NCBI RefSeq assembly: GCF_019083995.1 | Contig: NZ_JAHRCU010000001.1 | Coordinates: forward strand, 62,001 to 126,000 | Direction: 5' to 3' | From: Roseococcus sp. SDR | GTDB taxonomy: Bacteria > Pseudomonadota > Alphaproteobacteria > Acetobacterales > Acetobacteraceae | DNA: 64,000 nucleotides | Shown: positions 18,948 to 27,604 of the stretch, one piece after another | Position numbering within the stretch: the first letter of the stretch is position 1 | Layout of the letters: every line of letters starts with the position of its first letter | Program-made: the position numbers and the translations under genes | Notes under the pieces: generated by a model | Seen by the model: the letters and a program-made list of their open reading frames with translations, nothing else | Databases searched by the model: none | Told to the model about the DNA's origin: nothing

Positions 18948-20531
18948 ATGCCCGTTCGCCGCCGCCATCTGCCGCTCGTCGCCGCCCCCGCGCTCCTCTC
19001 GCTCGAGAGCCGCCAGGCCATGGCGCAGGACCCGCGGCGCGTCATCCGCTCCGTCCCCATCGGCGATCTGCGTGCGCTCGACCCGATCTGGACCACCACC
19101 TACCTCACGCGCAACCACGGCTATCTGGTGTGGGACACGCTCTTCGCGATGGACGCGCAGAACCGCCCACAGCCGCAGATGGTGGAGGAGTTCGGCGTCT
19201 CGGGTGATCAGAAGGAATGGACCTTCCGCCTGCGCCCGGGCCTGCTCTGGCATGATGGCGCGCCGGTGCGCGCGGCCGATTGCGTCGCCTCGATCCGCCG
19301 CTGGGGGGCGCGGGACGGCATGGGCCGGGCGCTCATGCGCGTGACCGAGAGCCTGGAGGCGCGGGATGACCGCGTCTTCGTCCTCAAGCTCTCGCGGCCC
19401 GTGGGCTTCGTGCTGGAGGCGCTGGGCAAGATCGACAGCAACGTACCCTTCATGATGCCGGAGCGACTGGCCCGCACCGATCCCAACACCGCCATCACCG
19501 AGGTCATCGGCTCCGGTCCCTTCCGCTTCCTGCGCGAGCAATGGAATCCTGGCGCCCGCGTGGTCTATCAGCGCTTCCAGGAGTACGTGCCCCGCAGCGA
19601 GCCGCCAAGCCAGGCCGCCGGCGGCAAGGTCGCGAAGATCGACCGCGTGGAGAGCCTGTACACGCCGGATGTCGCGACCGCTGCCAACGGGCTCGCGACC
19701 GGCGAGTTCGACCTGCTGGAAAGCCCCGCGCCGGATCTGGTTCCGCGCCTCTCCCGCACGCGGGATGTGGTGGTCGCCCCCAATGATCCCCTGGGCTACC
19801 AGTTCTTCATGGTGCTGAACCACCTGCACCCGCCCTTCAACAATGTGGCGGCGCGGCGGGCGCTGATGTCCATCATCCGCCAGCCCGATTTCCTGTTGGC
19901 GAGCATCGGGCGGGACATCCCCTCCCGCGAATGCGGTGCCAATTTCGGCTGCGCGCCGGGCGACGGCCCGGGCTTCGAAGCCTTGGGCTGGCCGCGCATG
20001 ACGGATGCCGAGGCTGCCGCCGCCTTCCGTGCCGCGGGCTATGACGGGCGGCCCATCGTGGTGATGAACCCGGCCGACAATGCGACCCTCGCGCCGCTCG
20101 CGCTGATGACGGCGGAAGCCTTGCGCCGCATCGGCGCGAATGCCGATGTGGTGGCGAGCGACTGGAGCGGCGTGGTGCAGCGCCGCGCCTCGCGCAATCC
20201 GCCCAACCAGGGCGGCTGGAACATCTTCTGCACCAACGCGACCATCACCGGCATCCAGAACCCGTTGCTCAACGTCTTTGTGGGCCAATGCGACAGCGGC
20301 TGGTTCGGCTGGCCCTGCGATGCGCGCATCCCCGCGCTGAACGATGCCTGGACCTTCGAGGCCGACCCCGCGAAGCGGCGCGAGATCCTGACGCAACTGG
20401 AGAAGCTGCATGTGGAGACGGTGACGAACATCCCGCTCGGCCAGTATCGCGGCGTGATCGCGCATCGCCGCAACATCCGCGGCATGCTGCCCGGCCCCGC
20501 GCTCTTCTACTGGAACCTGGAGAAGGTCTGA
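18948..20531 (+). CDS. ABC transporter solute-binding protein, family 5 (DppA/OppA-like)
   Basis: 527 residues from the ATG at 18948. N-terminal MPVRRRHLPLVAAPALLSLESRQAMAQ serves as a signal peptide. Typical SBP_bac_5 features are present: ALDPIWTTTYLTRNHGYLVW, WTFRLRPGLLWHDGAPVRAADCVASI, and IGSGPFRFLREQWNPG. It should bind a peptide or other oligomeric solute in the periplasm. No permease or ATPase genes are adjacent. Its TGA overlaps the ATG of the amidohydrolase (TGATG), so ligand capture and hydrolysis are likely linked. Confidence 0.9.
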   Translation: MPVRRRHLPLVAAPALLSLESRQAMAQDPRRVIRSVPIGDLRALDPIWTTTYLTRNHGYLVWDTLFAMDAQNRPQPQMVEEFGVSGDQKEWTFRLRPGLLWHDGAPVRAADCVASIRRWGARDGMGRALMRVTESLEARDDRVFVLKLSRPVGFVLEALGKIDSNVPFMMPERLARTDPNTAITEVIGSGPFRFLREQWNPGARVVYQRFQEYVPRSEPPSQAAGGKVAKIDRVESLYTPDVATAANGLATGEFDLLESPAPDLVPRLSRTRDVVVAPNDPLGYQFFMVLNHLHPPFNNVAARRALMSIIRQPDFLLASIGRDIPSRECGANFGCAPGDGPGFEALGWPRMTDAEAAAAFRAAGYDGRPIVVMNPADNATLAPLALMTAEALRRIGANADVVASDWSGVVQRRASRNPPNQGGWNIFCTNATITGIQNPLLNVFVGQCDSGWFGWPCDARIPALNDAWTFEADPAKRREILTQLEKLHVETVTNIPLGQYRGVIAHRRNIRGMLPGPALFYWNLEKV

Positions 20532-22003
20532 TGGCCCAGCCTGTCTTCCTCCGCGGTGTCGCCTGGGCGGCGCTGTGGGATGCCGCCCAGAAGCGCCAGA
20601 CCTATGGCCGTGACCTCGACATCCTGATCGAGGGCGGCAAGATCGCGCGCATCGCGCCCCATGCGGGCGATGCGCCGCCGCCCGAGGGTGCGGAGGTGGT
20701 GGAAGCCCAGCGCATGCTGGTCATGCCGGGCCTGATGAACATCCACACCCACCCGACGACGGAGCCCGCCTATCGCGGCGTGCGCGACGATCATGGCGTG
20801 CCCGAGCAGTTCATGAGTGGCCTCTTCGAACGCTCGCAGAGCATGCGGCTCGACCAGGCGGGGCAGGCGGCGGCGATGCGGCTTGCTTACGCCGAGATGC
20901 TGGCGGCCGGCGTGACCAGCGTGGTGGATCTTTCGCGCCCCTTTCCCGAATGGCTCGGCATCATGGCCGAGAGCGGCATGCGCGTCTGGGCCGGCCCCGG
21001 TTATGCCGCCGCGCGCTGGGGGATGACGGCGCCGCAGACCGTGACATGGCTCTGGAACCGCGAGGATGCCGTCAGGCAATTCGCCGCCGCCAAGCAGGTG
21101 ATGAAGGAGGCCGAGGCGCATGAATGCGGCCGCCTCACCGGCATCGTCTTCCCCGCGCAGATCGACACGGTGGAGGAGGAGATGCTGCGCGAGAGCATCG
21201 CCTATGCCGTCGAGACCGGCCGGCCCTTCACCACGCATATCTCCCAGGCGGTGGTGGAGATCCAGGAGATGATCCGCCGCCATGGCGAGACGCCCATCCA
21301 ATGGGCGTCGCGCATCGGGCTGCTCACGCCGCGCAGCATCCTGGGGCATGCCATCTTCGTGGATGAGCACTCCTCCATCCGCTGGCACACGCGGACCGAT
21401 ATCGGGCTGATCGCGGATAGTGGGGCGAGTGTCGCGCATTGTCCCTCGCCCTTCGCCCGGTACGGCGAGCATCTGCAGGATTTCGGGAAATACCGGGCGC
21501 GTGGGATCAATATGGGCTTCGGCACGGATTGCGCGCCGCACAACCTGGTCGAGGAGATGCGGCTCGCCATCATCCTGGCCCGCAATGCGGAGCGGAACCT
21601 GCATGCGGCGGATGCGGGCAGCGTCTTCCATGCGGCGACGGCGGGCGGCGCGGATGCGGTGGGGCGGCCGGATCTCGGGCGGCTCATGCCGGGCGCCACG
21701 GCGGATGTGACGCTGGTGGATCTGGCGCACCCGCTGATGCAGCCGGCGCGGGACCCGGTGCGCAGCCTGGTCTTCCACGCGGCGGATCGCGCCACGCGCC
21801 GCGTCATCGTGGCCGGCGAGACGGTCTGGAAGGATGGGAAGCCGACGCGGCTGAACGTGACGGAGGCGGCGGGCATCCTCGCTGAATCCCAGGCGAAGAT
21901 GCTGCGGGATGCGGCGAAGCATGACTATGCGGGCCGCGATGGCGATGTGATCGCGCCGCTCAGCCTCTCCATGTGGCACGGCCGGAATGCGGCGGTGAAC
22001 TAA
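20531..22003 (+). CDS. Metal-dependent amidohydrolase (TrzA/AtzB/SsnA-like)
   Basis: 490 residues starting at the ATG that overlaps the receptor's stop. The TIM-barrel amidohydrolase metal site is seen as HTHP (after VMPGLMNI), His in TTHISQAVVE, His in ILGHAIFVDEH and Asp in GFGTDCAPHN. C-terminal TADVTLVDLAHPLMQPARDP and the VIVAGETVWKDGKPT ending belong to the chlorohydrolase/deaminase group. Substrate is unknown. It overlaps the convergent VOC-like gene by 4 bp. Cytoplasmic. Confidence 0.88.
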   Translation: MAQPVFLRGVAWAALWDAAQKRQTYGRDLDILIEGGKIARIAPHAGDAPPPEGAEVVEAQRMLVMPGLMNIHTHPTTEPAYRGVRDDHGVPEQFMSGLFERSQSMRLDQAGQAAAMRLAYAEMLAAGVTSVVDLSRPFPEWLGIMAESGMRVWAGPGYAAARWGMTAPQTVTWLWNREDAVRQFAAAKQVMKEAEAHECGRLTGIVFPAQIDTVEEEMLRESIAYAVETGRPFTTHISQAVVEIQEMIRRHGETPIQWASRIGLLTPRSILGHAIFVDEHSSIRWHTRTDIGLIADSGASVAHCPSPFARYGEHLQDFGKYRARGINMGFGTDCAPHNLVEEMRLAIILARNAERNLHAADAGSVFHAATAGGADAVGRPDLGRLMPGATADVTLVDLAHPLMQPARDPVRSLVFHAADRATRRVIVAGETVWKDGKPTRLNVTEAAGILAESQAKMLRDAAKHDYAGRDGDVIAPLSLSMWHGRNAAVN

Positions 22004-22392
22004 GCCCTGACCTCGTAATCCGCGAGCTCGGGGCGCATCGCCTCCAGCACCCAGTCCACGAAGGCCTCGGGCAGGTCGAGGTAGAATTCGCGGTCAGAAT
22101 AGGCGCCGACCGTGGCGTCCAGGCCGCGCGCCTCTGCCCAGGCGGCCAGCGCGCGCAACGCGGCTTCCGGCGTGTCGCTGAGGAAGGAGACCTGCGAGCG
22201 CAGCTTGTCGGCATCGCGGTTCGCCGTCTCGCTGCGGCTGAACTGCAGGTCGATATTGGCGCCCGGCTGGCGGAGCCAGATCGAGCGCTCCGTCCGGCGA
22301 AGCACCACGAAGCCGAGTTGCCCCGTGAACATCTCGACCACCGTCTCGAAATGCCGCGCGTCCAGCCGGTGCGCCGTGTGGTTGAACCTCAA
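22000..22392 (-). CDS. VOC/glyoxalase-fold-like protein, unknown substrate
   Basis: 130 residues. MRFNHTAHRLDARHFETVVEMFTGQLGFVVL resembles the first beta-alpha-beta module of vicinal-oxygen-chelate proteins, and the C-terminal half (YSDREFYLDLPEAFVDWVL) the second. A possible metal His near residue 5 and Glu/Asp near the C terminus are visible, but the ligand set is not clearly complete. Convergent overlap with the amidohydrolase hints at an accessory role, which is inference only. Confidence 0.6.
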   Translation of the reverse strand: MRFNHTAHRLDARHFETVVEMFTGQLGFVVLRRTERSIWLRQPGANIDLQFSRSETANRDADKLRSQVSFLSDTPEAALRALAAWAEARGLDATVGAYSDREFYLDLPEAFVDWVLEAMRPELADYEVRA

Positions 22393-22537
22393 TTTGATCG
22401 CACGAAGGCTTCGCCTTCGTGCCCCTCAGACGCCGGGCGGGCCGCCTCCTCGGCCCTTGGCTTTGCCGCACAAGCGGCGGCGCCCGTTCGGGCGCTCGGC
22501 CCTGCGGGCCGCAGGCAGGAGCTTTGCATGCTTGGCT
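22393..22537. repeat. REP-like palindromic spacer sharing a 17-bp motif with 6882-6898
   Basis: A perfect 10-bp stem GCACGAAGGC / GCCTTCGTGC with TTC loop (22400-22422) is followed by CCCTCAGACGCCGGGCG (22423-22439) and further GC-rich dyads such as GCGCCCGTTCGGGCGC. It lies between the ABC-F stop and the VOC-like start, both on the minus strand, and may also serve as terminator. Confidence 0.55.
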
Positions 22538-24163
22538 TCATGCCGCGCGCAGCCCCGGCGCCTCGTGCCCGCTGCGCGCCACATATTCCGTATATCCGCC
22601 GCCATATTGGTGGATGCCCTCGGGCGTCAGCTCCAGCACGCGGTTGGAGAGGGCCGCCAGGAAATGCCGGTCATGCGAGACGAAGAGCATGGTGCCTTCG
22701 TATTGCGCCAGGGCCGCGATCAGCATCTCCTTGGTGGCGATGTCCAGATGGTTGGTCGGCTCGTCCAGCACCAGGAAGTTGGGCGGGTCATAGAGCATCC
22801 GCGCCATGACCAGCCGCGCCTTCTCGCCGCCCGAGAGCACGCGGCAGCGCTTGTCGATATCGTCGCCCGAGAAGCCGAAGCCGCCGGCCAGCGCGCGGAG
22901 CGAGGCCTGGGGCGCGCGCGGGAACTCCGCCTCCAGCGCCTCCAGCACCGTGTGCTCGCCATCCAGCAGTTCCATCGCGTGCTGCGCGAAATAGGCCATC
23001 TTCACGCTGCCGCCGAGCGAAACGGATCCCTCATCCGGCTCGGTGGCGCCGGTGACGAGCTTCAGCAGGGTGGACTTGCCCGCGCCATTCACGCCCAGCA
23101 CCGCGCAACGCTCCCGCCGGCGGATCAGCAGGTCCAGCCCGTCATAGATCACGCGGCTGCCATAGCGCTTGGAGACGCCGCGGAGGTTCACCACATCCTC
23201 GCCCGAACGCGGCGCCGGCTGGAATTCGAAGGACATCGCCTGGCGGCGCTTGGGCGGGTCCACGCGCTCGATCTTGTCGAGCTTCTTCACCCGGCTCTGC
23301 ACCTGCGCCGCGTGCGAGGCGCGGGCCTTGAAGCGCTCGATGAACTTGATCTCCTTGGCCAGCATCGCCTGCTGGCGCTCGAACTGCGCCTGCTGCTGCT
23401 TCTCGGCCAGCGCGCGCTGCTGCTCGTAGAATTCGTAGTCGCCGGAATAGCTGGTGAGCGAGCCGCCATCGATTTCGATCACCTTGTTGATGATGCGGTT
23501 CATGAACTCGCGGTCGTGCGAGGTCATCAGCAGCGCGCCCTCATAGCCCTGGAGGAACTGCTCCAGCCAGATCAGGCTCTCGAGGTCGAGGTGGTTGGAG
23601 GGCTCGTCCAGCAGCATCACATCGGGGCGCATCAGCAGGATGCGGGCGAGTGCGACGCGCATCTTCCAGCCGCCGGAGAGCTTGCCGACATCGCCATCCA
23701 TCATTTCCTGGCTGAAGGAGAGGCCGGCCAGCACCTCCCGCGCCTTGCCCTCCAGCGCGTAGCCGCCCAGCTCCTCGAAGCGGGCCTGGACCTCGCCGAA
23801 GCGCTCCAGGATCTCCTCCATCCGATCGGCCTGGTCGGGGTCGGCCAGCGCCGCTTCCAACTCGGCCAGTTCGGCGGCGACGGTGCTGACATCCCCCGCG
23901 CCGTCCATGACTTCGGCGACGGCGCTGCGGCCGGCCATCTCGCCCACATCCTGGCTGAAGAAGCCGATGGTGACACCGCGATCCACCAGCACCAGCCCCT
24001 CATCGGGCGGCTCCTCGCCCGTGATCATGCGGAAGAGCGTGGACTTGCCCGCGCCATTGGGGCCGACGAGCCCGATCTTCTCGCCGCGCTGCAGGCTGGC
24101 CGAGGCCTCGATGTAGAGGAGCTGCTTGCCGTTCTGCTTGCTGATATTGTCGAGGCGGATCAT
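22538..24163 (-). CDS. ABC-F family ribosome-associated ATPase (YbiT/Uup-like)
   Basis: 541 residues with two fused ATPase domains: Walker A GPNGAGKST with signature LSGGWKMRVALAR and Walker B VMLLDEPSNHLD; then Walker A GVNGAGKST, signature LSGGEKARLVMAR and Walker B FLVLDEPTNHLD. The linker (about 235-300) is a charged coiled coil, the P-site-interaction motif of ABC-F proteins. No membrane segments, so it is not a transporter; the family acts on stalled or initiating ribosomes. It is the last gene of a minus-strand run, following the persulfide dioxygenase gene by 62 bp. Confidence 0.93.
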   Translation of the reverse strand: MIRLDNISKQNGKQLLYIEASASLQRGEKIGLVGPNGAGKSTLFRMITGEEPPDEGLVLVDRGVTIGFFSQDVGEMAGRSAVAEVMDGAGDVSTVAAELAELEAALADPDQADRMEEILERFGEVQARFEELGGYALEGKAREVLAGLSFSQEMMDGDVGKLSGGWKMRVALARILLMRPDVMLLDEPSNHLDLESLIWLEQFLQGYEGALLMTSHDREFMNRIINKVIEIDGGSLTSYSGDYEFYEQQRALAEKQQQAQFERQQAMLAKEIKFIERFKARASHAAQVQSRVKKLDKIERVDPPKRRQAMSFEFQPAPRSGEDVVNLRGVSKRYGSRVIYDGLDLLIRRRERCAVLGVNGAGKSTLLKLVTGATEPDEGSVSLGGSVKMAYFAQHAMELLDGEHTVLEALEAEFPRAPQASLRALAGGFGFSGDDIDKRCRVLSGGEKARLVMARMLYDPPNFLVLDEPTNHLDIATKEMLIAALAQYEGTMLFVSHDRHFLAALSNRVLELTPEGIHQYGGGYTEYVARSGHEAPGLRAA

Positions 24164-24225
24164 GCGGGGGCCTGGCTGGTTGCGGCGGGCTTATGCCACG
24201 CCGCGCGCGCAAAGGCACCCGGGCC

Positions 24226-25260
24226 TCAGGCGAGAGGGTTGCCCGCCTTCTTCCAGGCCGCCATGCCGCCCTCGATATGGATGGCGCGATCCAGCCCCGC
24301 ATCCTGCGCCGCCTGCACCGCCATGGCCGAGCGCTCGCCGAAGGCGCAGAAGAAGACGAGGCGCTTGCCCGTCGCCGTGCCCAGCTCATGCAGCACGCCG
24401 CCCGCGCCGATATTCTCGGCCAGGTCGGGGTAGGGGGCGTGCAGCGCGCCGGGGATGCAGCCATGCCGCTCGCGCTCGGATTTCTCGCGGAGGTCGATCA
24501 GCACCGCGCCCGGCTGGCCGACCAGGGCGCGCGCCTCTTCGGCCGTCACGGCCCAGCCGCGGCGGGCCACCTCCTCCTGGTGCAGGCCCTGGCGGAGGTT
24601 CGCGGGAACGGCCACGTCCATCATCTTCGGGTTGGGCAGGTTCAGCCCGTTCATCAGCCGGGCATATTCCTCCACTGAGCGCACCTGCAGGCGCGGATTG
24701 TGCCGCCGCTCCTCGCCGATCGTGCTCACCGTGTCGCCCTTGTAGTCATGCGCGGGGAAGACCAGCGTCTCATCCGGCAGCTTCAGCAGGCGGTTGAAGA
24801 TGCTGTCATATTGCGCCCGCGCGTCGCCGTTCTGGAAATCGGTGCGGCCGGTGCCGCGGATCAGCAGCGTGTCGCCGGTGAAGACTCGGTCGGGCAGGGT
24901 GAAGCTGTAGCTGTCATCGGTGTGGCCGGGCGTATAGATCACGCCGAGGCTGATGCCCTCGATCGAAAGCCGGTCGCCGTCCGAGACGCGCATGGAGACC
25001 ACGTCCACGCCGCTCTGCTCGCCCATCACCGTGATGCATTTCGTGTGGTCGCGCAGCGCGCCGAGGCCGGTGATGTGATCGGCATGGACATGGGTGTCCA
25101 CCGCCTTCACCAGCTTGAGGTCCAGCTCCTCGATGAGCTTGAGGTAGCGCTCCACGCGCTCCAGCACGGGGTCGATGATCAGCGCCTCGCCCCCCGGCCG
25201 GCTGGCCAGCAGATAGGTGTAGGTGCTGGAGGTGCTGTCGAAGAGCTGCCGGAAAATCAT
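24226..25260 (-). CDS. Persulfide dioxygenase-rhodanese fusion (ETHE1-type MBL fold plus rhodanese)
   Basis: 344 residues from the ATG at 25258-25260. The metallo-beta-lactamase half (1-225) has THVHADHITG, TPGHTDDSYSF, and FPAHDYKGDT, the reduced metal-ligand set of mononuclear-iron persulfide dioxygenases. The rhodanese half (about 245-344) has the loop FFCAFGERSAMA with its catalytic Cys. Such fusions (CstB/PRF type) oxidise glutathione or other persulfides to sulfite or thiosulfate in H2S detoxification. It complements the cysteine dioxygenase/rhodanese pair at 2897-5046. Its ribosome site lies inside a perfect hairpin. Confidence 0.92.
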   Translation of the reverse strand: MIFRQLFDSTSSTYTYLLASRPGGEALIIDPVLERVERYLKLIEELDLKLVKAVDTHVHADHITGLGALRDHTKCITVMGEQSGVDVVSMRVSDGDRLSIEGISLGVIYTPGHTDDSYSFTLPDRVFTGDTLLIRGTGRTDFQNGDARAQYDSIFNRLLKLPDETLVFPAHDYKGDTVSTIGEERRHNPRLQVRSVEEYARLMNGLNLPNPKMMDVAVPANLRQGLHQEEVARRGWAVTAEEARALVGQPGAVLIDLREKSERERHGCIPGALHAPYPDLAENIGAGGVLHELGTATGKRLVFFCAFGERSAMAVQAAQDAGLDRAIHIEGGMAAWKKAGNPLA

Positions 25261-25263
25261 GAA

Positions 25264-25288
25264 AGCCTCCCCGTTTGTCGGGGAGGCT
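25264..25288 (-). promoter_or_regulatory. Perfect hairpin enclosing the ribosome-binding site of the persulfide dioxygenase gene
   Basis: On the minus strand, AGCCTCCCCG-ACAAA-CGGGGAGGCT forms a 10-bp uninterrupted stem. The 3' arm holds GGGGAGG, the Shine-Dalgarno sequence, five or six bases before the ATG at 25260. In RNA this would hide the ribosome site. It has no T-run, so although it follows glcB it is not a typical intrinsic terminator. A translational switch or an RNase-processed junction is possible. Confidence 0.65.
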
Positions 25289-25321
25289 AACAAGAAAGGC
25301 CCGTCGCGGGGAAGGAAGCCG

Positions 25322-27460
25322 TCAGGCCGCCTTGGCCATCCGGCGATACTGGGTCAGCAGGAACTCGGTGTAGCCATTGGGCTGCGCCGCACCTTCCAGG
25401 ACCAGCGCGCAGGCCGCCTTGAAGGCCACGCCGTCGAAGCCCGGCGCCATCGGCGTATAGGCCGCATCGCCGGCATTCTGCTTGTCCACGATGGCGGCCA
25501 TGCGCTTCATCGTCTCCATCACCTGCGCCTCGGTCACGATGCCGTGGCGCAGCCAATTGGCGATGTGCTGGGCGGAGATGCGCAGCGTCGCGCGGTCCTC
25601 CATCAGGCCCACATCATGGATGTCGGGCACCTTGGAGCAGCCCACGCCCTGATCAATCCAGCGCACCACATAGCCCAGGATGCCCTGGGCGTTGTTGTCG
25701 AGCTCGGCCTGCAGATCATTGGCCGGCCAGTTGGTGTTGCTGGCGACGGGAATGTCCAGCAGGTCGGAGAGCTTGCCGCGGCGGCCGCCGGCGGCGATCT
25801 CGGCCTGGCGGGCGGCGACATCCACCTGATGGTAGTGCAGCGCGTGCAGCGTGGCGGCGGTGGGCGAGGGGACCCAGGCGGTGTTCGCACCCGCCTTGGG
25901 GTGGCCCAGCTTCTGCTCCAGCATCGCGGCCATGGCATCCGGCATGGCCCACATGCCCTTGCCGATCTGCGCGCGGCCGCGCAGGCCGCAGAGCAGGCCG
26001 ATATCCACGTTCCACTCCTCATAGGCCTTGATCCAGGCCGTGCCGCGCATGTCGTTCTTGCGGATCATGGCGCCGGCTTCCATCGAGGTGTGGATCTCGT
26101 CGCCCGTGCGGTCCAGGAAGCCCGTGTTGATGAAGGCGACGCGGTCCGCCGCTTCCTTGATGCAGGCCTTGAGGTTCACCGTGGTGCGGCGCTCCTCGTC
26201 CATGATGCCCATCTTCAGCGTGGCATGCGGCAGGCCCAGGATCTTCTCGACGCGGCCGAAGAGCTCGACCGCCCAGGCCACTTCCTCCGGCCCGTGCATC
26301 TTGGGCTTCACGATGTAGACGCTGCCGGTGCGGCTGTTCAGCCGCTTGCCGTTCAGGTCGTGCAGCGCGATGGCCGAGGTGATGAGCGCGTCCAGGATGG
26401 TCTCGGGCACTTCCGCGCCGTTCCAGGTCACGCAATCCGTCATCATGTGATGGCCGACATTGCGCACCAGCATGACCGAGCGGCCGGGCAGGGTCAGCGT
26501 GCCGCCATTCGGCGCGGTGTAGGTCCGGTCCTCGTTCAGGCGGCGGGTGATCACCTTGCCGCCCTTCTCGAGATCGGCCGAGAGCTTGCCCGTCATCAGG
26601 CCGAGCCAGTTGCGGTAGACATCCACCTTGTCCGCGGCGTCCACGGCGGCGACGCTGTCCTCGCAATCCTGGATGGTGGAGAGGGCGGCTTCCATGACGA
26701 GGTCGGAGACGCCGGCCGCATCGGCCTTGCCCACCTCGGTCGTGCGGTCGATGCGCAGCTCGAGATGCAGGCCGTGATGCGCGAAGAGCAGCGCGGTGGG
26801 GGAGGCGGCCTCGCCGGTATAGCCCACGAATTGCGCGGGGTTGCGCAGCGGCACGGCGCCGCCGCCCTGGAGCGCCACGGAGAGCGCGCCGTCCTTCACC
26901 TGGTACTTCAGCGCCTCGGCATGGCCGGCCCCCATCAGCGGCACGGCCTGGTCCAGCACCTTGCGGGCGAAAGCCACGACCTTGGCGCCGCGCGTCGGGT
27001 TGTAGCCGCGGCCGCGCTCGGCCCCGTCGGTCTCGGGGATGGCATCCGTGCCGTAGAGCGCGTCATAGAGGCTGCCCCAGCGCGCATTGGCGGCGTTCAG
27101 CGCGTAGCGGGCATTGTTCACGGGCACGACGAGCTGCGGGCCGGCGACCGCGCCGATCTCGGGGTCCACATTCTGGGTGGTGACGGCGAAATCGGCCGGC
27201 TCGGGCAGCAGGTAGCCGATCTCGCGCAGGAAGGCCTCATAGGCCGCGGCATCGATCGGCTTCTGGGCGTGGTCGCGGTGCCAGGCGTCGATCTTGGCCT
27301 GCAGCGCGTCGCGCTTGGCGAGGAGGGCCGCATTGCGCGGCGCGAGGTCGGCCAGAAGGCCGGAAAGCCCGGTCCAGAAGGCATCGGCAGCGACGCCGGT
27401 CCCGGGCAGCACCTCGGTCTCGATGAAGGTTTTCAGGACGGGCGCGACATGAAGGCTCAT
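25322..27460 (-). CDS. glcB: Malate synthase G
   Basis: 712 residues, the expected size for MSG. The start is the ATG at 27458-27460, with GGAG 8 bp upstream; GTG and TTG codons lie just before. Family landmarks include [24 protein letters not shown], catalytic-region [18 protein letters not shown], and [15 protein letters not shown]. It condenses glyoxylate with acetyl-CoA to malate in the cytoplasm. No isocitrate lyase gene is in the window; glyoxylate may instead come from glycolate or purine catabolism. Confidence 0.97.
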   Translation of the reverse strand: MSLHVAPVLKTFIETEVLPGTGVAADAFWTGLSGLLADLAPRNAALLAKRDALQAKIDAWHRDHAQKPIDAAAYEAFLREIGYLLPEPADFAVTTQNVDPEIGAVAGPQLVVPVNNARYALNAANARWGSLYDALYGTDAIPETDGAERGRGYNPTRGAKVVAFARKVLDQAVPLMGAGHAEALKYQVKDGALSVALQGGGAVPLRNPAQFVGYTGEAASPTALLFAHHGLHLELRIDRTTEVGKADAAGVSDLVMEAALSTIQDCEDSVAAVDAADKVDVYRNWLGLMTGKLSADLEKGGKVITRRLNEDRTYTAPNGGTLTLPGRSVMLVRNVGHHMMTDCVTWNGAEVPETILDALITSAIALHDLNGKRLNSRTGSVYIVKPKMHGPEEVAWAVELFGRVEKILGLPHATLKMGIMDEERRTTVNLKACIKEAADRVAFINTGFLDRTGDEIHTSMEAGAMIRKNDMRGTAWIKAYEEWNVDIGLLCGLRGRAQIGKGMWAMPDAMAAMLEQKLGHPKAGANTAWVPSPTAATLHALHYHQVDVAARQAEIAAGGRRGKLSDLLDIPVASNTNWPANDLQAELDNNAQGILGYVVRWIDQGVGCSKVPDIHDVGLMEDRATLRISAQHIANWLRHGIVTEAQVMETMKRMAAIVDKQNAGDAAYTPMAPGFDGVAFKAACALVLEGAAQPNGYTEFLLTQYRRMAKAA

Positions 27461-27604
27461 CACCAAGCTCCGAGGTAGAACAGTGTCGCGCGCGGTTTAC
27501 GCCAGATATGGTGCAATGCGGAAGGGGTGGGCCGGAGTGGGGGCCGTCTTGCGGCGCAGCCCGCCGCATTGGAGCATGCGGCAGGAAACCCGCAGGAATT
27601 GACC

